64,000 bases of DNA from Glaciihabitans tibetensis (lineage in GTDB: Bacteria > Actinomycetota > Actinomycetes > Actinomycetales > Microbacteriaceae), in NCBI RefSeq assembly GCF_003003265.1, contig NZ_PVTL01000001.1:742876-806875 (forward strand). The letters are read 5' to 3'. Shown piece by piece: positions 60,823-64,000 of this stretch. Position 1 is the first letter of the stretch, and the number at the start of each line of letters is the position of its first letter. A program made the position numbers and the translations under genes. The notes beneath the pieces are model-generated. The model saw only the letters and a program-made list of their open reading frames with translations, ran no database searches and was not told the DNA's origin.

Positions 60823-61668
60823 TCAGTCGGCCCGGCGGATATTGATGTCGCCGTACTGCGTGCGCGCACGAACCGCGACGGTCTCTTCTGAGGGGTCCGG
60901 CGCGCTGTCCCCGACGAGCTCGTTGCGCACCCGGCCTTCTTTCGAAGTCAGATCCAGCCACGCGGGAACCCCGCGCCGCACGCCAATCGTGACCCGGCCA
61001 AATCCGCTCTCCACCTGAACGTTGCCCGCCGATACCTGACCGAGCTCGATGCTGCCGTACGCCGTCTTTGCCGACACGGACCCGAGCGCGCGCGTGACAT
61101 CGAGGTCGCCATAGGAGAGCTTCGCGTCGATGTCGCCGCCGCACTCGTCGATAGTGATATTGCCGTGGGATGCCTTGAGGAGCGCGTCACCGGCAACATC
61201 ACCGATCCGAATCTGACCGTGATCGGCAGTGACCTCTGCGCCACCCAGCGCGGCACCGAGCGTCACTCTGCCGTGCGATGCGCGCACCCAAAGATCGTCG
61301 GTGATATCGACATCCACCGATCCCAACGAGCATTTGATTCGTGTGGCGCCGAGCGCGCCAAATGTACGCACGTCGCCGGCGGAGGTCTGGGCGGTGAGCC
61401 GTGATGCGGTGGGCAGCTCCACCTTCACGTCAACGGTCTCTGTTGGCCCGATCCAGTTGAGGCGTGGGCGCGGGCCCAGAATGGTGACTCGCTGGCCATC
61501 GAAGTCCACCTTGGTCTCCTCGGCGCCTCGGCGATCGACTGCCTTTGCCGGGTTGCCGGGCGTGATTGTCACCACCGTGTCGGAGCGGTCGCTCGCGACG
61601 ACCTCGATTCCGCCGACCGGCATGGTGATGGCCAGATCGATCGGGCCGGGTGTGTTGTACGTGGGCAT
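60823..61668 (-). CDS. DUF4097 family beta-repeat protein (cytoplasmic type)
   Basis: 281 residues without signal or membrane helix. Repeated short strands of the adhesin-like type: ITMPVGGIEVVASD, LKASHGNITIDECGGDIDAKLSYGDL, KTAYGSIELGQ. Function unknown. It lies between the RHH regulator and the DrrAB-like genes on the same strand; a 61-bp gap to drrA suggests one transcript. AAAGGAC precedes the ATG. Confidence 0.82.
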   Translation of the reverse strand: MPTYNTPGPIDLAITMPVGGIEVVASDRSDTVVTITPGNPAKAVDRRGAEETKVDFDGQRVTILGPRPRLNWIGPTETVDVKVELPTASRLTAQTSAGDVRTFGALGATRIKCSLGSVDVDITDDLWVRASHGRVTLGAALGGAEVTADHGQIRIGDVAGDALLKASHGNITIDECGGDIDAKLSYGDLDVTRALGSVSAKTAYGSIELGQVSAGNVQVESGFGRVTIGVRRGVPAWLDLTSKEGRVRNELVGDSAPDPSEETVAVRARTQYGDINIRRAD

Positions 61669-61782
61669 GCTGGCGCCGTCCTTTCGTTTGGGCGTGCTTG
61701 ATCGTCCCCGCGTGTCGACGGGGCTGAGGGGGAAGCGAGTCGGCTGGCTGGTGGCTGGCAGGCTGCCGAGCTGGCTGGGTAG

Positions 61783-61806
61783 CTAGCGGGCTAGCGGGCT
61801 AGCGGG
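61783..61806. repeat. 8-bp tandem repeat (3 units) at RHH gene end
   Basis: ctagcggg three times, spanning the stop of the RHH regulator gene at 61799. Confidence 0.85.
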
Positions 61807-62287
61807 CCCAGCCTGTGAAGTTGTCGCCGCTGCGCAGGGTTCGCTGAGTAGATCGTCGTTGTTTGGGTTGAAGGGCGGCCGCGATCGCGCGGACCATCCA
61901 GGTGTTGACGGACAGGCCGTCCGCTGCGGCGGCCTCGTCCACCCGCGCCTTTACCGCGTCGGGAAGGCGCAGCGTGGTGCGGGACGTGCTTGCATCGTCG
62001 AGGTCGACGGTCGCCGCGGGCCGGTCGTCACCGTCGAGCTCGGCGTGCGGCTGGTTGACGACAAACTCGACCTCCCGACCACGCAGTCGAACGTCAACAG
62101 ATCCGGGCGCAAGATCACGAGTGATCTCGCCCGCCGCGGCCGACAGAACGTCGAGGAGCACCAACCGCGTAGCGGCGTCCAAGCCGCCGGCGAGCCGCTC
62201 GGCGACGGCGCGGGTTTCATCCGTGCCGTTCTCGGCGGCCTCAAGCAGCTGGTGCTGCAGATCGCTGACGTAGTGTCCAAGTTCCAT
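61799..62287 (-). CDS. HicB/Arc-type ribbon-helix-helix regulator
   Basis: 162 residues. The N-terminal half is mixed alpha/beta (LLDVLSAAAGEITRDL, VDVRLRGREVEFVV). The C-terminal part is a ribbon-helix-helix fold: RTTLRLPDAVKARVDEAAAADGLSVNTWMVRAIAAAL. No HicA toxin is adjacent, so it is better read as a regulator than an antitoxin. Its promoter holds four TGACACCA half-sites (62287-62337), implying autoregulation and control of the DUF4097-DrrAB genes downstream. Confidence 0.8.
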   Translation of the reverse strand: MELGHYVSDLQHQLLEAAENGTDETRAVAERLAGGLDAATRLVLLDVLSAAAGEITRDLAPGSVDVRLRGREVEFVVNQPHAELDGDDRPAATVDLDDASTSRTTLRLPDAVKARVDEAAAADGLSVNTWMVRAIAAALQPKQRRSTQRTLRSGDNFTGWAR

Positions 62288-62337
62288 GACACCATCGTGA
62301 CACCACACTGGTGTCACGTCAAGCCTCGATGGTGTCA
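62287..62337. promoter_or_regulatory. Four-half-site operator (TGACACCA) upstream of RHH gene
   Basis: Half-sites at 62287-62294 and 62298-62305 face TGGTGTCA at 62309-62316 and 62330-62337. The inner pair is a perfect 9-bp inverted repeat (GTGACACCA-cac-TGGTGTCAC). Spacings of 11 and 21 bp equal one and two helical turns, as expected for side-by-side RHH dimers. The first half-site overlaps the start codon. Confidence 0.75.
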
Positions 62338-62453
62338 AGTTGCCAATAGTTTTGCGGGACATGCGCTGAGGGCGAGGCAGGGGAATCTCCGCGCCGTCCC
62401 GTGGAAATCCGGGCAGCTGCGTATTCGGTAGATTGAACGCAGGAGGCCGACCC

Positions 62454-63407
62454 ATGACGTTCAAGATCATCGCCACATATGCAACCGCGGCAGCAGTGCT
62501 CGGCATACTCGTCGGGTGCGCAGGCGCCGGCGGCAGCGGTAGTGGCAACTCGTCAGCCGACGACAGCAGCGATTTCGCCGACCTGCCCGCTGGCACGGCG
62601 GTGGTGCGTGTTGAGCAAACTGGCGGGTTCGTGACACCCCAGACCACGTTCAGTCGGGTTCCCGACCTTGCGGTCTACGCAGACGGACGGACGATCACCC
62701 CGGGCCCGCAAATTCGAATCTTTCCTCCGCCAGCGTTGCCGAGTCTGCAAATCTCGGAGTTGTCCGACGCCCAGGTGGAGCGAATAGTCGATATTGCGGA
62801 TGATGCGGGTCTGCTCAACGCGAGCGTCGAGTACGGCGAGCCCAACATTGCAGACGCGACTACAACCGTGGTCACAATCGTTTCGGAGGGCGAAACGTAC
62901 GTTCACGAGGCCTACGCGCTGTCGAGCGTGTCGCTCGACGCTCCGGTTGACCCCGACTCGGACGTCAGTGAGGGCGTGACACTGGGCATTGATGCTGCGG
63001 CTGCAGAGGCTCGATCAGCCCTCTCGTCGTTCATCGCAGAGGCAACGACGATCGCCAGCAACGCGGAAGCTGAGCAGAGTGCGGTGTGGGAGCCGGATGC
63101 GTACTCGCTTCGGGCGACTCCGGCGCAGGCGGCATCCGCCGGTGGTCTTGACGGGACGGACGGCACCGACGTCATCGACGACATCGCTGGTGAGTCGCCC
63201 GCGCCGGCTCTCCCCTGGGAGATCGCGGATGTCACTCTCTCAGCCGCCGCGGAGTGTGTGTCTGTCGAGGGCGAGCAGGCGACGCAGTTGCGGGATCAAC
63301 TCGCTGCAGCGAACGAGCTCAGTCTGTTCAAACAGGCCGACGGTGAGTATCAGGTGTGGATACGGCCCGTGTACCCGGATGAGATTCCCTGCGCCGTCGC
63401 ACCATGA
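62454..63407 (+). CDS. Putative lipoprotein of unknown function
   Basis: 317 residues. Signal with lipobox LVGC (Cys22), a Gly/Ser/Asp-rich linker, then an acidic Ser/Thr/Ala-rich domain with alternating strands and a C-terminal segment containing EYQVWIRPVYPDEIPC. No family recognised. AGGAGG lies 7 nt before the ATG, which decides the start. Divergent from the RHH gene. Confidence 0.75.
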   Translation: MTFKIIATYATAAAVLGILVGCAGAGGSGSGNSSADDSSDFADLPAGTAVVRVEQTGGFVTPQTTFSRVPDLAVYADGRTITPGPQIRIFPPPALPSLQISELSDAQVERIVDIADDAGLLNASVEYGEPNIADATTTVVTIVSEGETYVHEAYALSSVSLDAPVDPDSDVSEGVTLGIDAAAAEARSALSSFIAEATTIASNAEAEQSAVWEPDAYSLRATPAQAASAGGLDGTDGTDVIDDIAGESPAPALPWEIADVTLSAAAECVSVEGEQATQLRDQLAAANELSLFKQADGEYQVWIRPVYPDEIPCAVAP

Positions 63408-63564
63408 TTGCCCGACTTCGCTGACATGCAGTTGCGTGCTCGCGGATGGTGTTGCGTTGTCGCGCGCATCGCGAGAGTACAAAAGCGTGTTGGAGTTCGT
63501 GCAACCAGCTAGGAAGTCCAGATAATGCCGCGCTGTCACGCGGCGTCACGCACTGCAGCTCTTT

Positions 63565-63583
63565 AGCGTTGCGTTGTAACGCT
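63565..63583. terminator. Hairpin just after the HNH gene stop
   Basis: AGCGTT-gcgttgt-AACGCT, a 6-bp stem directly downstream of the HNH stop on the minus strand, with A-rich sequence following. Another stem GCCGCG-ctgtca-CGCGGC lies near 63528. Confidence 0.45.
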
Positions 63584-64000
63584 CTATCTGTTCATGTGGT
63601 TGGTGTTGCGGGTGGTGTAGCGGGCTTTGCCGAGGGCGCGCATGGTTTGGGTTGGGTCTAACCATCGGGGTGCCAGCAGGAAGGGTTTGCCGTTGACCAT
63701 TTTGATGGTGAAGGCAGATCTATGGATTTGCCGGTGATGTTCGGGACAGAGCAGGACACCGTTGTTGATGTCTGTTTTTCCGCCTCGGGACCAGGGAATC
63801 ACATGGTGGGCGTCGCATTGGCGGGAGGGTGTGGTGCATCCGGTCCAGTCGCAGAACCCACCGCCGCGGACGCTCATGCTTTTGCGTTGAGATTTACTGA
63901 ATAGCCGCGGTTTGGGCCCGAGGTAGAGGACCTCTCCGCTGCGTCCGAGGAGGACGGGGCGGATGCCGTCGGTGCAGGCGAGTTCCTCGATGGTGCTGAG
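63584..64000 (-). CDS. DUF222/HNH endonuclease, N-terminus beyond window
   Basis: 139 C-terminal codons are visible; the frame is open at 64000. The HNH part is complete: FCDWTGCTTPSRQCDAHHVIPWSRGGKTDINNGVLLCPEHHRQIH, with the two Cys pairs that hold structural zinc and the metal-binding His residues. The preceding GPKPRLFSKSQRKSM resembles DUF222 linkers. These proteins are abundant in actinobacteria, often as many copies per genome; role unknown. Confidence 0.88.
   Translation of the reverse strand, partial: LSTIEELACTDGIRPVLLGRSGEVLYLGPKPRLFSKSQRKSMSVRGGGFCDWTGCTTPSRQCDAHHVIPWSRGGKTDINNGVLLCPEHHRQIHRSAFTIKMVNGKPFLLAPRWLDPTQTMRALGKARYTTRNTNHMNR

Noticed and set aside
61799..62287. HicAB toxin-antitoxin system
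   Set aside because: The HicB/Arc-like protein has no small HicA-type double-stranded-RNA-binding partner next to it; the operator layout fits an operon repressor.

Overview
The window reads as a chromosome segment of a high-GC actinobacterium, most likely family Microbacteriaceae. This is inferred from gene content: an Eis-type acetyltransferase, an actinobacterial cytochrome c oxidase subunit 4, a DevR-like regulator, GAF-ANTAR and DUF222/HNH proteins, and many starts of the form TANNNT, 6-7 nt, ATG/GTG expected for leaderless mRNAs. No rRNA, tRNA, CRISPR array, insertion sequence or prophage was seen. Both ends cut a gene.

Layout. 0-10 kb: DUF2207 protein (cut), a MarR gene divergent from a DMT exporter around a shared operator, glutathione peroxidase, universal stress protein and DevR-like response regulator around a DosR-type box, DUF4389 membrane protein, LLM oxidoreductase, and a DarT-like protein without antitoxin. 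10-17 kb: Eis acetyltransferase, two GH16 paralogues (one secreted, one membrane anchored), and a cysteine-desulfurase-like enzyme coupled to a membrane thioredoxin-fold protein. 17-29 kb: a circularly permuted amine oxidase, Pr6Pr membrane protein, oligopeptidase B, an acidic repeat protein, hutH, ctaF, SRAP, GAF-ANTAR, quinone reductase, DedA and a CitE-like lyase. 29-37 kb: sbcC-sbcD, DUF4097, GNAT, a lone TIGR02679 (type II JetD-like) protein, TetR. 37-50 kb: ABC transporter, baeRF3, rhodanese, PQQ-type lipoprotein, a TM0106-family nuclease-helicase, alpha/beta hydrolase, J-domain, CGNR and EamA genes. 51-59 kb: SGNH hydrolase and a complete type I Wadjet operon, jetABCD. 59-64 kb: a ribbon-helix-helix regulator, DUF4097 and DrrAB-like ABC genes behind a multi-half-site operator, a lipoprotein, and the end of an HNH endonuclease.

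The strongest unusual signals are three. First, the amine oxidase at 17735-19240 carries the normally C-terminal FAD motif ahead of the Rossmann fold. Second, short tandem duplications, mostly with 15-bp period, are scattered through many unrelated genes and several non-coding gaps. Third, there are orphan parts of known systems (DarT without DarG, TIGR02679 without its operon) within 50 kb of an intact Wadjet.
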